Below, one piece after another: positions 53,789-62,582 of a stretch of 64,000 bases of DNA. The notes under the pieces are model-generated. The model was given only the letters and a program-made list of their open reading frames with translations, had not been told where the DNA came from and did not search any database. The DNA is taken from positions 875,501 to 939,500 of the forward strand of contig NZ_CP145905.1 of assembly GCF_036894955.1 (NCBI RefSeq), written 5' to 3'. Made by a program: the position numbers and the translations under genes. This stretch comes from Paenibacillus sp. KS-LC4. Its GTDB lineage: Bacteria > Bacillota > Bacilli > Paenibacillales > Paenibacillaceae. Position 1 is the first letter of the stretch; each line of letters opens with the position of its first letter.

Positions 53789-55014
53789 ACAGGCATGATG
53801 AACGAAGTAAGCTGGAGCACGACTATGAGCATGAGCATGAGGAAATAGGGCAGGCCTCGCATGCTCTCTCCGCTTCCAGCGGCCGCACGTCAGCCGAGGC
53901 TTTAAATCGCTGGCGGCTTATTCTAGGCGAGGCTGCCGAGGAAGGCTTATGCGAAGCTGAAGGCTATTCGGCTGAACATTTTTCATATACGGAAATGGAT
54001 GAGCTGCTTGCCTATTTGTATGATCGCGAATATGGGGAGGAGCAGGGGTACAGGAAAACAGGCGGGCGGGGAGCCTCCGCGCTTACCGTTCCCAAGTGGC
54101 TGCATAAGGTGCGTGAGCTGTTTCCGAAGCAGACGGTGGAGATATTGGAGAAGCAGGCGCTCGACCGTTATGGGCTGACCGAGCTGCTGACAGATAAGAA
54201 GCTGCTGCAATCGCTGGAGCCTAATATGAATTTGCTCAAAAACATCCTGCAATTCAAAGGACGGATGAAGGGCGATGTACTAAGAAGTGCTAAGGAGATC
54301 GTTCGTGCGGTAGTGGAAGATTTGCGCCAGAAGCTCGAATCACAGGCGAAAGCGAGCATACTCGGCAAGCGCAGCCGCTACGCTAGCAGCTCCGTGAAGT
54401 CACTGCGCAATTTGAATGTTAAGAAAACCATCTCAAGAAATTTGAAAAACTATGATCGCAAAAAAAACCGCTTCGTCATCGACCGTCTTTATTTCGACGG
54501 CAATGTGCAGCCGCATAACAAGTGGAACATTATTATTGGCGTGGATGAGAGCGGTAGCATGCTGGACTCGGTCATTTACAGCTCGGTTATGGCGAGTATT
54601 TTTTATAAGCTGAATGCCCTGCGAACGCACTTATTTATTTTTGATACTCAGGTTGTCGATTTAACGAGCAGGCTGGAGGACCCCGTGGACTTGTTGATGA
54701 ACGTTCAACTGGGCGGCGGCACGCATATCGCCAAAGCGCTGCGCTATGGTGAGACACTCATTGAAAACCCAGGCAAAACGATTTACATTTTGGTCAGCGA
54801 TTTGGAGGAGGGCTACCCGATCCAGCATATGTATAAGGCTTGCAAGGATATTTTGGACGCAGGCTGCAAGCTGCTCGTGCTGACCGCACTCGATTTTAAC
54901 GGGGACTCTGTTTATAACAAGCATGCGGCTCAGACGCTCACCAATATGGGAGCTCATGTCGCGGCGATTACACCAAATGAGCTGGCCGATTGGATCGGCG
55001 ATATTATAACTTAA
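53785..55014 (+). CDS. VWA-domain protein (YehP-like)
   Basis: A 409-residue protein. The N-terminal 200 residues are charged and helical with a Glu/His-rich start. The VWA domain (about 245-409) has a complete MIDAS metal site: DESGS at 254-258, the Thr in GGGTHI at 310-315 and the Asp in SDLEEG at 338-343. VWA proteins bind a partner through this metal, and MoxR ATPases typically work on them. It equals E. coli YehP in type. ATG 53785 is in an ATGA overlap with the DUF5682 gene, with GGAGG upstream. Confidence 0.9.
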   Translation: MNRHDERSKLEHDYEHEHEEIGQASHALSASSGRTSAEALNRWRLILGEAAEEGLCEAEGYSAEHFSYTEMDELLAYLYDREYGEEQGYRKTGGRGASALTVPKWLHKVRELFPKQTVEILEKQALDRYGLTELLTDKKLLQSLEPNMNLLKNILQFKGRMKGDVLRSAKEIVRAVVEDLRQKLESQAKASILGKRSRYASSSVKSLRNLNVKKTISRNLKNYDRKKNRFVIDRLYFDGNVQPHNKWNIIIGVDESGSMLDSVIYSSVMASIFYKLNALRTHLFIFDTQVVDLTSRLEDPVDLLMNVQLGGGTHIAKALRYGETLIENPGKTIYILVSDLEEGYPIQHMYKACKDILDAGCKLLVLTALDFNGDSVYNKHAAQTLTNMGAHVAAITPNELADWIGDIIT

Positions 55015-55034
55015 TTTTTGGGAGGACTAACATA

Positions 55035-58000
55035 ATGATAACGGAAAACCGCGAAATTGAAGCCTTGGTTGAAAGGTTTGCAGAAGCACTCTCCCAGGAG
55101 TATTCGAAAAATACGGACCGCAGCGCAAGCATCATTGATTATGTGATGGGCAAAGCAGAAGAGTTCCCGGATTTGCTGCCTGATTCGATGCAATATGCCT
55201 ACCGTTCAATGGATCTGTTTGAGAAGCTTGCGAAGAAGGATGACGGCGATGTGTTTTTTCGTGCGGGTGCGCTCATGCTGCGAATGGGGCTCAATGCTAG
55301 CCGAAGCTATTATTGGCAGGGGTATAGCCTTAATATCTGCATGGGGGCCGAGCATTATGCTCTAGGACTGGCGGGAAAAAGCAAAGCGGGAAGCCAGCGC
55401 TTGCAGGCGCTGCTGCCACGAATGGAGAAAATACATAAATTTGCCGGAGATAAGGCGATTATAGATGAGCTGAAAAGCAGAGTTAGCAAGTGCAATTTTG
55501 GCAAAAAGGAGGGTGGAGATACAGGCATTATTATAAATACGCTGCTGCTTCTAAAGCTGTACTTCCTGCTTGATGATTCGTCGACCCATCAATTTAACAG
55601 CCAAAGACTGGCAAGCGAGTTTCCCGAAATACTGCAAGCGGTGCTGGCTGAACATACGGAGCAGCTGCGCGAGCTGCTGAATGCTGCGGTGAGGCAGCTC
55701 CTTGCAGCGTCCTTCAAATCAAAGGAGAACCAGTCCGTTCGGGAGCTAAGTGTGGATTTTATAAAGAGCCAACGTGAGAAAACGATTGCGGCTCGTTATC
55801 CCGATCTCCAACTAAAGGAGAACGGGGAAGTTACCCGTATTCAATTTAATCAGACATTGACCCAAATTCATAGCGCTTTGTTATATGTGATAAACATTAA
55901 AGGCGGCAAGCAGCAATTTCTCGATGAGCCGGGAGACATAGGCCAATTGCTGCTTGATGCAGTCAGAACGCTGCATGAAGTTTATCCGCTTGAAGTCCGC
56001 TATCATCTGCTTGTTATTGATAGACGTGCCAAAAATTCGGACGAGCTGCTGGAGGGCATTATTCCATTGAATGAGCCCTATGAGTTAATTGAAAGGGTAA
56101 GTGGCGAGCTCAATAGCTATATGGTGCCGTGGAATGCGCTGCAAAGCTACGTGCTTAGTGCGCCGGACAAGGCTTTGCGTGCTTATGAAATTTTACGTTC
56201 GGCGTATTACAAAGCGTATTTGCACAAGGTGCTCACAGATGGCGGGATCGCATTGCCGACAGAAGCGGGCACACTTACACAAGCGGTATTCGCGGTATTG
56301 AGGGGGCAATCGGAGGGAGGACGTCATGGTCTGTTTCTCGCCCGTTATTTAGAAGGGGAAACCTCCTTTGAGGATTATTGGAAGGATGAAACAAATCGCT
56401 CATTGTTCGATCCGAGGAACCGGGACAGCAAACGCAGAAGCCTGCTCATAGCTGTAAGCTTCTTGCCTCCCGAATCGCCCTATATAAGACGGCTGGCTAT
56501 TCTAATTACAAGACCAGAATGCGATGCTCTGGCTCTCGTGTCGGAAATGTACAATTCCTATACGTTCAGTGGGCAAAGGCTGCTGGAGCTGTATGGGGAC
56601 GATTCTGAGGTAGACCGTGAGCGCCTGCTTTCGGGACTGCTGATGCTTAATGGCATGAGAGATTATTACTACCGTTCCATGCCGCAAAGCGAATATCGCT
56701 CCATTATTAAAAATAATTTAACGGATTCACTGAAGCAATATAAAAATTTGCCTACCGATTCCCGGCTTACGGTGCTCGATATTGCCTTTGAGGATCGCGA
56801 TGCTTTGACGCTTGAACAGCTGACGGAAGCAATCCGGGCGGGACTGCTGGATTCTTCTAAGAAGGCGAGCGGGGCTGCGCTGGCTGAATTCAGCCGAGTG
56901 CCGGACAAAACGTTATATTTAACGCTTTATCGCACCGAGAAGAAAGCAGCGATTAAAGAGCTGGTGATGGACGCTCTGCGCAGCGTGGAGGGGAGCAAGG
57001 AAGCTTACGAGCAATTGCTTTCATCGGAAAAAAGTGAGGACTGGCGCACGCTGATTCAAATTTTGCTGGATACGGCTGATTTAAGTCCTGTGCATGCCCA
57101 TGCTGCTCTTGCCGAGCAAGCCGATGCCAAAAAAACAGCGCGTCTCAGCTGGCTGTCTGTGAAGGATTTGCCTGATTTAATGGATTTGGAGGGGCAGCAG
57201 GTAGATGACCGAATCAAGTCGTATTTGATGCTTCAATCGCTTGATCATACGACGGCACCGAATGAGCGGCTCAATGAACTGCGCTCTTATGTAGATAGCG
57301 GTTCGCTTGCCCATTTTGCAGCGGAGCTCATTCAGCTGTGGATTCAAAGCGGGGCGCCTGCGAAGGAAAAATGGGTGCTGTATGTTGGCGCATTGTTTGG
57401 CGACCGCCGGCTTATACAAATTTTAGTTCCACAAATTAAGGAGTGGACGGAAAATAGTCGCGGTGCGATGGCAGCGGAAGCGGTTAAAGCTCTATCCTAT
57501 TTGAAGGAGCCTGCCGCATTAATGGCTATCGACAAAATCAAACGGACTGTAAAAAACAAGCAGGTGAAGGGCGCGGCGGAAGAGGCTTTGCAGCTGGCAG
57601 CGGAAAATCAAGGGCTTACGCCGGAGCAGCTTGAAGACCGCCTAGTCACGTCACTTGGTTTTGACGATAAAGGTGTTCAGCAATTCAGCTACGGCGAGCG
57701 TACCTTCCAGGTGAAGGTGAACCGTAATCTGGAGGTTGTCGTCATCAATGAAGAGACGGGCAAACCGCTGAAAAGCTTGCCTGCACCGGGGCAAAAGGAT
57801 AATGCGGAGCTGGCAGCGAAAGCGAAGGCCGCTTTTACGCTGCTCAAAAAGGATTTAAAAGCAATGGTCGGCATCCAAGCGCAGCGGCTGGAGGAGTCGT
57901 TGTCCAAGCAGCGGCTGTGGACGGCCGAGGAATGGACAGCACTATTCGTGGGCAATATCGTCATGCAGAAGTTTGCCGTAGGTCTCATTTGGGGCGTGTA

Positions 58001-58580
58001 TGAGCAGGGTGACCTGACGGATACGTTCCGTTATATGGAGGATGGCACCTTTAATACGGTAGACGAAGATGAATACGAGCTTGCTGAGGGTGCGAAAGTT
58101 GGTTTGATTCATCCGCTTGAGCTGGATCAGGAAACACTAGAGGGCTGGAAAGCCCAACTGGATGATTATGAAATCAAGCAGCCCTTTGAGCAGTTGAATC
58201 GCCAAATTCATCTCTTGGCAGATGGAAGCCAGCAAAGCACGGAATACGAGGAGCTGCCCAGTTCGGAGCTTTCGCCTACAGCTTTCCCTAAAGCGCTTGA
58301 GAAATTTGGCTGGTACAAAGGTCAGGCTCAGGATGGCGGCTGGTATAGCGAGCTGTATAAGGACTATGGTGATTTTCTTGCTGAGCTGCGTTTCAGCGGG
58401 ACTAGCATTACCTATTACGAAGGACTGGAAGACGTTACGCTTGAGCTGCTGCAATTCCATGCGAATGAAAAAGGCCAATATAGCTACTACAGTGATATTC
58501 CAGCACTAGCTTTGGGCAAAATTCCGGGTCGTGTATTCAGTGAGACGATCTATGATATTTTGCGGGCTTCAGGACGCTAG
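55035..58580 (+). CDS. Giant DUF4132 (YehI/MolR-like) protein
   Basis: A 1181-residue cytoplasmic protein, the largest of the cluster. The first 850 residues are mostly helical, partly HEAT-like (for example AVKALSYLKEPAALMAIDKI). The C-terminal domain (about 870-1100) has the DUF4132 pattern: LIWGVYEQGDLTDTFRYMEDGT, LIHPLELDQE and DYEIKQPFEQLNRQ. DUF4132 is found in E. coli YehI (MolR family). Its biochemical function is not known. ATG 55035 has GGGAGG upstream and lies 20 bases after the VWA stop. The scale suggests a scaffold or a large regulated effector. Confidence 0.88.
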   Translation: MITENREIEALVERFAEALSQEYSKNTDRSASIIDYVMGKAEEFPDLLPDSMQYAYRSMDLFEKLAKKDDGDVFFRAGALMLRMGLNASRSYYWQGYSLNICMGAEHYALGLAGKSKAGSQRLQALLPRMEKIHKFAGDKAIIDELKSRVSKCNFGKKEGGDTGIIINTLLLLKLYFLLDDSSTHQFNSQRLASEFPEILQAVLAEHTEQLRELLNAAVRQLLAASFKSKENQSVRELSVDFIKSQREKTIAARYPDLQLKENGEVTRIQFNQTLTQIHSALLYVINIKGGKQQFLDEPGDIGQLLLDAVRTLHEVYPLEVRYHLLVIDRRAKNSDELLEGIIPLNEPYELIERVSGELNSYMVPWNALQSYVLSAPDKALRAYEILRSAYYKAYLHKVLTDGGIALPTEAGTLTQAVFAVLRGQSEGGRHGLFLARYLEGETSFEDYWKDETNRSLFDPRNRDSKRRSLLIAVSFLPPESPYIRRLAILITRPECDALALVSEMYNSYTFSGQRLLELYGDDSEVDRERLLSGLLMLNGMRDYYYRSMPQSEYRSIIKNNLTDSLKQYKNLPTDSRLTVLDIAFEDRDALTLEQLTEAIRAGLLDSSKKASGAALAEFSRVPDKTLYLTLYRTEKKAAIKELVMDALRSVEGSKEAYEQLLSSEKSEDWRTLIQILLDTADLSPVHAHAALAEQADAKKTARLSWLSVKDLPDLMDLEGQQVDDRIKSYLMLQSLDHTTAPNERLNELRSYVDSGSLAHFAAELIQLWIQSGAPAKEKWVLYVGALFGDRRLIQILVPQIKEWTENSRGAMAAEAVKALSYLKEPAALMAIDKIKRTVKNKQVKGAAEEALQLAAENQGLTPEQLEDRLVTSLGFDDKGVQQFSYGERTFQVKVNRNLEVVVINEETGKPLKSLPAPGQKDNAELAAKAKAAFTLLKKDLKAMVGIQAQRLEESLSKQRLWTAEEWTALFVGNIVMQKFAVGLIWGVYEQGDLTDTFRYMEDGTFNTVDEDEYELAEGAKVGLIHPLELDQETLEGWKAQLDDYEIKQPFEQLNRQIHLLADGSQQSTEYEELPSSELSPTAFPKALEKFGWYKGQAQDGGWYSELYKDYGDFLAELRFSGTSITYYEGLEDVTLELLQFHANEKGQYSYYSDIPALALGKIPGRVFSETIYDILRASGR

Positions 58581-58581
58581 C

Positions 58582-60276
58582 ATGTCAGCAGCCGCATTTG
58601 AAAAGAGCTTCGAGCAGTTTGCCAAGCTATGCACCGAGGATTATTTGGTTCGACATTCGAACAAGGGCTTATATAATCGGGCGTTAAAGGATATCGGCAA
58701 AGGCACTGATGTCAAATATGCTTGGGGAGCCTCCTCCGTTAGCTGTGAGATAAGTGATGGAACGATCTGCACACTGGAAAATACGCTGAATAATTGGAAA
58801 TGTACGTGTCCATCCGAAAGCCTATGCAAGCATGTGCTAATTGCCATTTTATTTTACGCTGAGCAATTGCCGTCTTCTTCCGCTGAAGATAAAGGAGAGG
58901 GAGAAGGCGGCGAAGAGCAACAGCTGGCTGGAAACGCTGATCGCTTTAATTGGCTGCTTGCGGCAGAGCTTGCTCCACTCCTTAAACCGTTTAATGTTTC
59001 CCTTGTGGAGGAGGTGCTGTTTCGGCTGCGCTACCCGGAAGAGCTGGAGGTGACAGAAAATGCGCTTCTTACGGTCTGTCTCAAGCTTCAAGGAGCTGAG
59101 GTTTCTTTCACTGAGGAAGCAAATCCTTCTAAGGCGCTTTGCAAAATAAAGGAGAGGTCAGGCGAGCTGTTGAAGCTGGAAGCCTTGTTGCGTTACCGCG
59201 CTTTAAAGGAGCTGGATGATCAGGAGGCACTGCGCGGCAAGGTGTATAAGGTCTCTTTTTCGTTAAATACCGTAAGGGAATGCAAAGAGCTGCTTACTGC
59301 GATGCTGCGGACGGGACTTGCCCGTCTTCCCCAGTCGTACATGGCACAGCTGGAGACGCTGGCTATCACAGCACGCAGTGGCCAGCTGCCGGACGTGGAG
59401 CGCGGCTTGCGCGGTATTCAGGGGGAGCTTGCGCTGTTTTTCAACAGGCATGTGCGATTTTCCATGCAAGAGCTGCTGGATCGCGTCACCAAGCTGTATC
59501 TTGCTTTAGAGCTGCTTGAACGGGAGACGCTTCCTGCTGCTCAGAAGGAGCAGCTCATCGGGGCCTTTCGCAGCAAATATTATGCGCTGCCCAAGCTCCG
59601 CCTGTACGGTCTCGGCGCCGATCCGTGGGAGACGCGTTCAGGTTATAGGGGCATCACTTATTATATGTACGGACTTGATGATCAGCAGGTATACACCTAC
59701 AGTGATGCTCGCGCGGTGTATTACGAAGGCAGTGAATTTTCATTTGCCAAGCATTATGCCAGCTATTCGCCTTGGCTTGCGAGCTTGACGATGCGCCAGT
59801 TTGCGGGAGAAGAGCTGGTGTTCGAGCACATTAAAGTGAACGAGGAGCGCAGAATATCCTCAGGCGAGGGAGCGAGCCTTACGCTTGTTGCCCGGCAGTC
59901 CATTAATGCCATTAATGTGGGGCCGCTCACCTCGGATTTGCCAGCTTTGCGGCAGGCTGGAGTGGGGCAGCCGACCTTATTTTCAGATGCAAAGGAACGG
60001 CTTGTCTTAATTAAGCTGGCGCGAATGACAGGAAATCGGTTCGATAAAAGCTCGCAGAGCCTCATACTCGAAGTAGAGGATGAAGCAGGCGAGCAGTTGG
60101 AGCTGGTTCTTCCTTATCAAACGGATTGGGAAAAAACCGTTAAACGTTTGGAAGCTGGTTACGGTGCCGCATCGCTGGAACAGTTTTATGCATTTGTGCG
60201 TATAGAGGGCGGTCAGGCTTATCCGATTAGCTTCTTGCATAATACGAAGTTGATCAGCTTAAAGCTGGATATGTAG
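58582..60276 (+). CDS. SWIM zinc-finger protein (YehQ-like)
   Basis: A 564-residue protein. The SWIM zinc motif is Cys74-x-Cys76-x5-Cys82-x-His84 (CTCPSESLCKH), a fold that binds DNA or protein. The remaining 470 residues are a long, mostly helical region followed by beta-rich segments; no nuclease or ATPase motif was seen. E. coli YehQ also has a SWIM motif in this gene context. The ATG lies one base after the stop of the DUF4132 gene, so translation is coupled; the AGGAC in the preceding codons serves as ribosome site. Confidence 0.88.
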   Translation: MSAAAFEKSFEQFAKLCTEDYLVRHSNKGLYNRALKDIGKGTDVKYAWGASSVSCEISDGTICTLENTLNNWKCTCPSESLCKHVLIAILFYAEQLPSSSAEDKGEGEGGEEQQLAGNADRFNWLLAAELAPLLKPFNVSLVEEVLFRLRYPEELEVTENALLTVCLKLQGAEVSFTEEANPSKALCKIKERSGELLKLEALLRYRALKELDDQEALRGKVYKVSFSLNTVRECKELLTAMLRTGLARLPQSYMAQLETLAITARSGQLPDVERGLRGIQGELALFFNRHVRFSMQELLDRVTKLYLALELLERETLPAAQKEQLIGAFRSKYYALPKLRLYGLGADPWETRSGYRGITYYMYGLDDQQVYTYSDARAVYYEGSEFSFAKHYASYSPWLASLTMRQFAGEELVFEHIKVNEERRISSGEGASLTLVARQSINAINVGPLTSDLPALRQAGVGQPTLFSDAKERLVLIKLARMTGNRFDKSSQSLILEVEDEAGEQLELVLPYQTDWEKTVKRLEAGYGAASLEQFYAFVRIEGGQAYPISFLHNTKLISLKLDM

Positions 60277-60310
60277 GGCAAATAAGCAATTGGCAAAAGG
60301 AGCGGCAGGA

Positions 60311-60589
60311 ATGGCTTTAGAGCAGGTTTACGATAGCTTGCAGCGGCTGCGCAGCTGGTTTGAGGAGCTGCTGCTTCGCGGGACCGCACAGCTTGCCTTG
60401 AAGGATATTGAATGGCTGGAGCGGGAGGCGGAGGAGGCTGTTCGACTGCAAATGGAATTTCTATCTGCATTGTTGCAGCAAGTGGCAGCCGAAGGGCGCA
60501 AAATCGTGCTGGGAGGCGGAGAGGAGCAGCACTTCCTCTTTCATAGCTCCCGTCTGTACCAGTACGTTCAGCTGGCTGGGCAAAGGTAA
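60311..60589 (+). CDS. Small helical protein, last gene of the cluster, unrecognised
   Basis: A 92-residue protein, predicted to be almost wholly helical in the first 65 residues (YDSLQRLRSWFEELLL, EWLEREAEEAVRLQMEFLSALLQQVA), like a coiled coil. AAAGGAG precedes ATG 60311. It lies 34 bases after the SWIM gene and before the terminator, so it belongs to the same transcript. I know no counterpart in the E. coli yeh group. It may be an adaptor or regulator of the larger proteins. Confidence 0.6.
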   Translation: MALEQVYDSLQRLRSWFEELLLRGTAQLALKDIEWLEREAEEAVRLQMEFLSALLQQVAAEGRKIVLGGGEEQHFLFHSSRLYQYVQLAGQR

Positions 60590-60644
60590 GCAGCTTTTAT
60601 ATAGAAACTCTGACGCTGATTTACTAGGGCGTCTTTGAGCATGT

Positions 60645-60701
60645 AAAAAAAGAAGAAATCGGACAATGCGGCGAGGCGCAGGTCGGTTTCTTCTTTTTTT
60701 T
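60645..60701. terminator. Terminator of the six-gene cluster
   Basis: AAAAAAAGAAGAAA.CGG(A)C pairs with its complement, with T8 on the plus side and an A-run on the other, so it also serves the convergent gene at 60724. Confidence 0.85.
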
Positions 60702-60723
60702 GCAATAATAATAGAATGATGGC

Positions 60724-61200
60724 CTAGTCTGCAAGCGGGATGAGAATAGTGAATTGCGGATTCGGAGCATAGGGGTCACGGCTCATTGGATAAAGCTCCA
60801 AATGCGTCAGGCCATCGGAAAGCGGCTTATGCCCGTTCTGCTTGATCCAGTTATATACGTATTTGTAGGATTCCTCTATGTTTTCGTTCGCATGATGATC
60901 GTATATGGCATAGGTCAGATGAGGGATAGAAAAACTGTACATGCCTTCGGGTACACAGCCTACAGCCTCTGCCTGAACGGCCGCATAATGAGTAAAGCCC
61001 GTGCTAGTCATGTGATAAGAAAGCCCGAGCAGCTGATTGCGCTTCCTTACATGATTAATCTCCGTCACACGCTGCTGTAGTTGCTTCTGTACCTCTTTAA
61101 TTCCGCCTGCCGCCGCTTCGGCAAAGGTGCCTTCCCATTTCAGTCCTACGACGTGAAAAGCTTCACGCTCTTTAAGGACCACCTCTTTCAAAACGTTCAT
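60724..61200 (-). CDS. GyrI-like / AraC effector-binding domain protein
   Basis: A 158-residue stand-alone effector-binding domain, as in SbmC/GyrI and in AraC- or BmrR-type regulators. It has the pattern V.LKEREAFHVVGLKWEGTF, the strand TGFTHYAAVQAE and a C-terminal HLELYPMS. It has no DNA-binding part. Such proteins bind hydrophobic small molecules; the ligand is unknown. GGAGGG precedes the ATG. A possible 30-codon leader lies directly upstream. Confidence 0.82.
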   Translation of the reverse strand: MNVLKEVVLKEREAFHVVGLKWEGTFAEAAAGGIKEVQKQLQQRVTEINHVRKRNQLLGLSYHMTSTGFTHYAAVQAEAVGCVPEGMYSFSIPHLTYAIYDHHANENIEESYKYVYNWIKQNGHKPLSDGLTHLELYPMSRDPYAPNPQFTILIPLAD

Positions 61201-61553
61201 TCTAATCCCTCCTGTGCTGGATTATTTGCCATTCGAGCGTAATCGGCTGTCGCCATCCTTTGGCGGCAACCTTCCGTTACCCGTAGAAATATAGAGAAGG
61301 TACGGTGAAATCATGTACTTTCTTTCCTAATATTCCAAGCAAAAATTGTAAGTAGAATGCTTACATTTTCCTAAACCGTTGCACGTCAACTGCCGATTTT
61401 CCATAATGTTCAGCCGTTTAGAAACTACTCTATTAGTTCTCTATAAAGAGGGGATTTCCTTTTGCATTTATGGAAAAATGAAGGTCTAAATCGAGAGAAG
61501 CATGGCGACAATAAATGCTAGAGAAGACTTTTGAGAGGAAGGAAGGGTGACTA
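61201..61553. other. Divergent intergenic region
   Basis: About 350 bases between the GyrI-like gene and the second MoxR gene. It holds both promoters. A hairpin GTCGCCA/TGGCGGC lies near 61248-61268. No known riboswitch was recognised. Confidence 0.5.
61222..61314 (-). CDS. Possible 30-residue leader peptide
   Basis: ATG 61314 has AGGAAAG nine bases upstream and the frame reads 30 codons, ending 19 bases before the GyrI-like gene start. The second half (STGNGRLPPKDGDSRLRS) reads like natural protein and is encoded across the GTCGCCA/TGGCGGC hairpin. It may be a leader peptide or chance. Confidence 0.25.
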   Translation of the reverse strand: MISPYLLYISTGNGRLPPKDGDSRLRSNGK

Positions 61554-62582
61554 ATGATGATTCATTCAAAATATCAAACGATCGCTCAGCAGGAGGATAC
61601 GGATATATGGCAAGAGCTGCCGCAGGTGCTAATACATCGTATGCTTCAGCGTGTGGAAGGCGTTCTGCTAGGCAAGAGAGAATTGGTCAGGCAAATGTTT
61701 ACCGCGTTGCTGGCAGGTGGGCATGTGCTGCTTGAGGATAAGCCGGGGGTCGGCAAAACCGTGCTTGCAGAAGCCTGTGCTCGTGTCATTGGCGGGGAGT
61801 TCAAGCGCATTCAGTTCACATCGGACATGCTGCCTTCGGATGTGCTCGGCGGAGCGGTATGGGATGCGGCTAGAGGCGAGCTGAAGTATGTAACCGGCCC
61901 AATCATGGGCAATGTCGTGCTGGCGGATGAAATTAACCGTGCTTCTCCCCGCACGCAATCTGCCTTGCTTGAAGCGATGGAGGAGCGGCGGATTACGGTG
62001 GATGGAGAGACAAGGTCGCTCCCGTCGCCGTTTATGCTGATTGCTACGCAAAATCCGCTGCGTTTTGAAGGGACGAGCAGGCTGCCGGAGGCACAGCTCG
62101 ACCGTTTTATGATGCGGCTGTCTATCGGGTATCCCGAGCCGCAGTTTGAGCAGCAATTGCTGGAGCAATATGCTGATGGGCAGCGGCAAGAGCCTCATAA
62201 AATCAGGCCCGTGCTTATGCCGGAGGAATGGCTGAGGATGCAGCGGGAAGTGCGCTTGGCCCACGTGCATCCTGCTCTGATTGAATACATGGTGCAGGTG
62301 GCGGACGCTTCGCGGAAAATGCCTGAGCTGTCGCTTGCGATGAGCCCGCGTGCCGGCAGGGACTGGTTGAGAGCGGCGCAGGCCTTAGCTTATTTAGAAG
62401 GCAGAGGTTATGTGCTGCCAGATGATTTGCTAGCGACAGGCGAAGCGGTGCTGACGCATCGGCTGGAGGTTTATCCAGGAGCGCCGGGGCGGATGACAGC
62501 AGCGCAGCTTGTACAGCAGCTGCTGCACACTACACCGCTGCCAGCCGCCGTGCTGCCGCAGGCTGCAGGAGGGCGGCGCTAA
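61554..62582 (+). CDS. MoxR-family AAA+ ATPase (YeaC-like)
   Basis: A 342-residue ATPase of the classical MoxR group. Walker A is KPGVGKT at about 63-69, Walker B is VLADEINRA at about 122-130, sensor 1 is IATQNPL, and LPEAQLDRFMMRL carries the arginine finger. Members act with DUF58/VWA-type partners. The order MoxR-DUF58 is that of Bacillus subtilis yeaC-yeaD, where a transglutaminase-type gene follows; that position lies outside the window. Start ATG has GGAAGGGTG upstream. It shares a TAATG junction with the next gene. Confidence 0.93.
   Translation: MMIHSKYQTIAQQEDTDIWQELPQVLIHRMLQRVEGVLLGKRELVRQMFTALLAGGHVLLEDKPGVGKTVLAEACARVIGGEFKRIQFTSDMLPSDVLGGAVWDAARGELKYVTGPIMGNVVLADEINRASPRTQSALLEAMEERRITVDGETRSLPSPFMLIATQNPLRFEGTSRLPEAQLDRFMMRLSIGYPEPQFEQQLLEQYADGQRQEPHKIRPVLMPEEWLRMQREVRLAHVHPALIEYMVQVADASRKMPELSLAMSPRAGRDWLRAAQALAYLEGRGYVLPDDLLATGEAVLTHRLEVYPGAPGRMTAAQLVQQLLHTTPLPAAVLPQAAGGRR

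Noticed and set aside
50313..60589. Prophage or transposon origin of the MoxR/VWA cluster
   Set aside because: No integrase, transposase, phage structural genes or flanking repeats are visible, and base composition matches the host genes.
61201..61314. c-di-GMP or other known riboswitch upstream of the GyrI-like gene
   Set aside because: The hairpin has a superficially similar GGTTGCC...GGCGACAGCC segment, but the conserved core of the known classes is missing.
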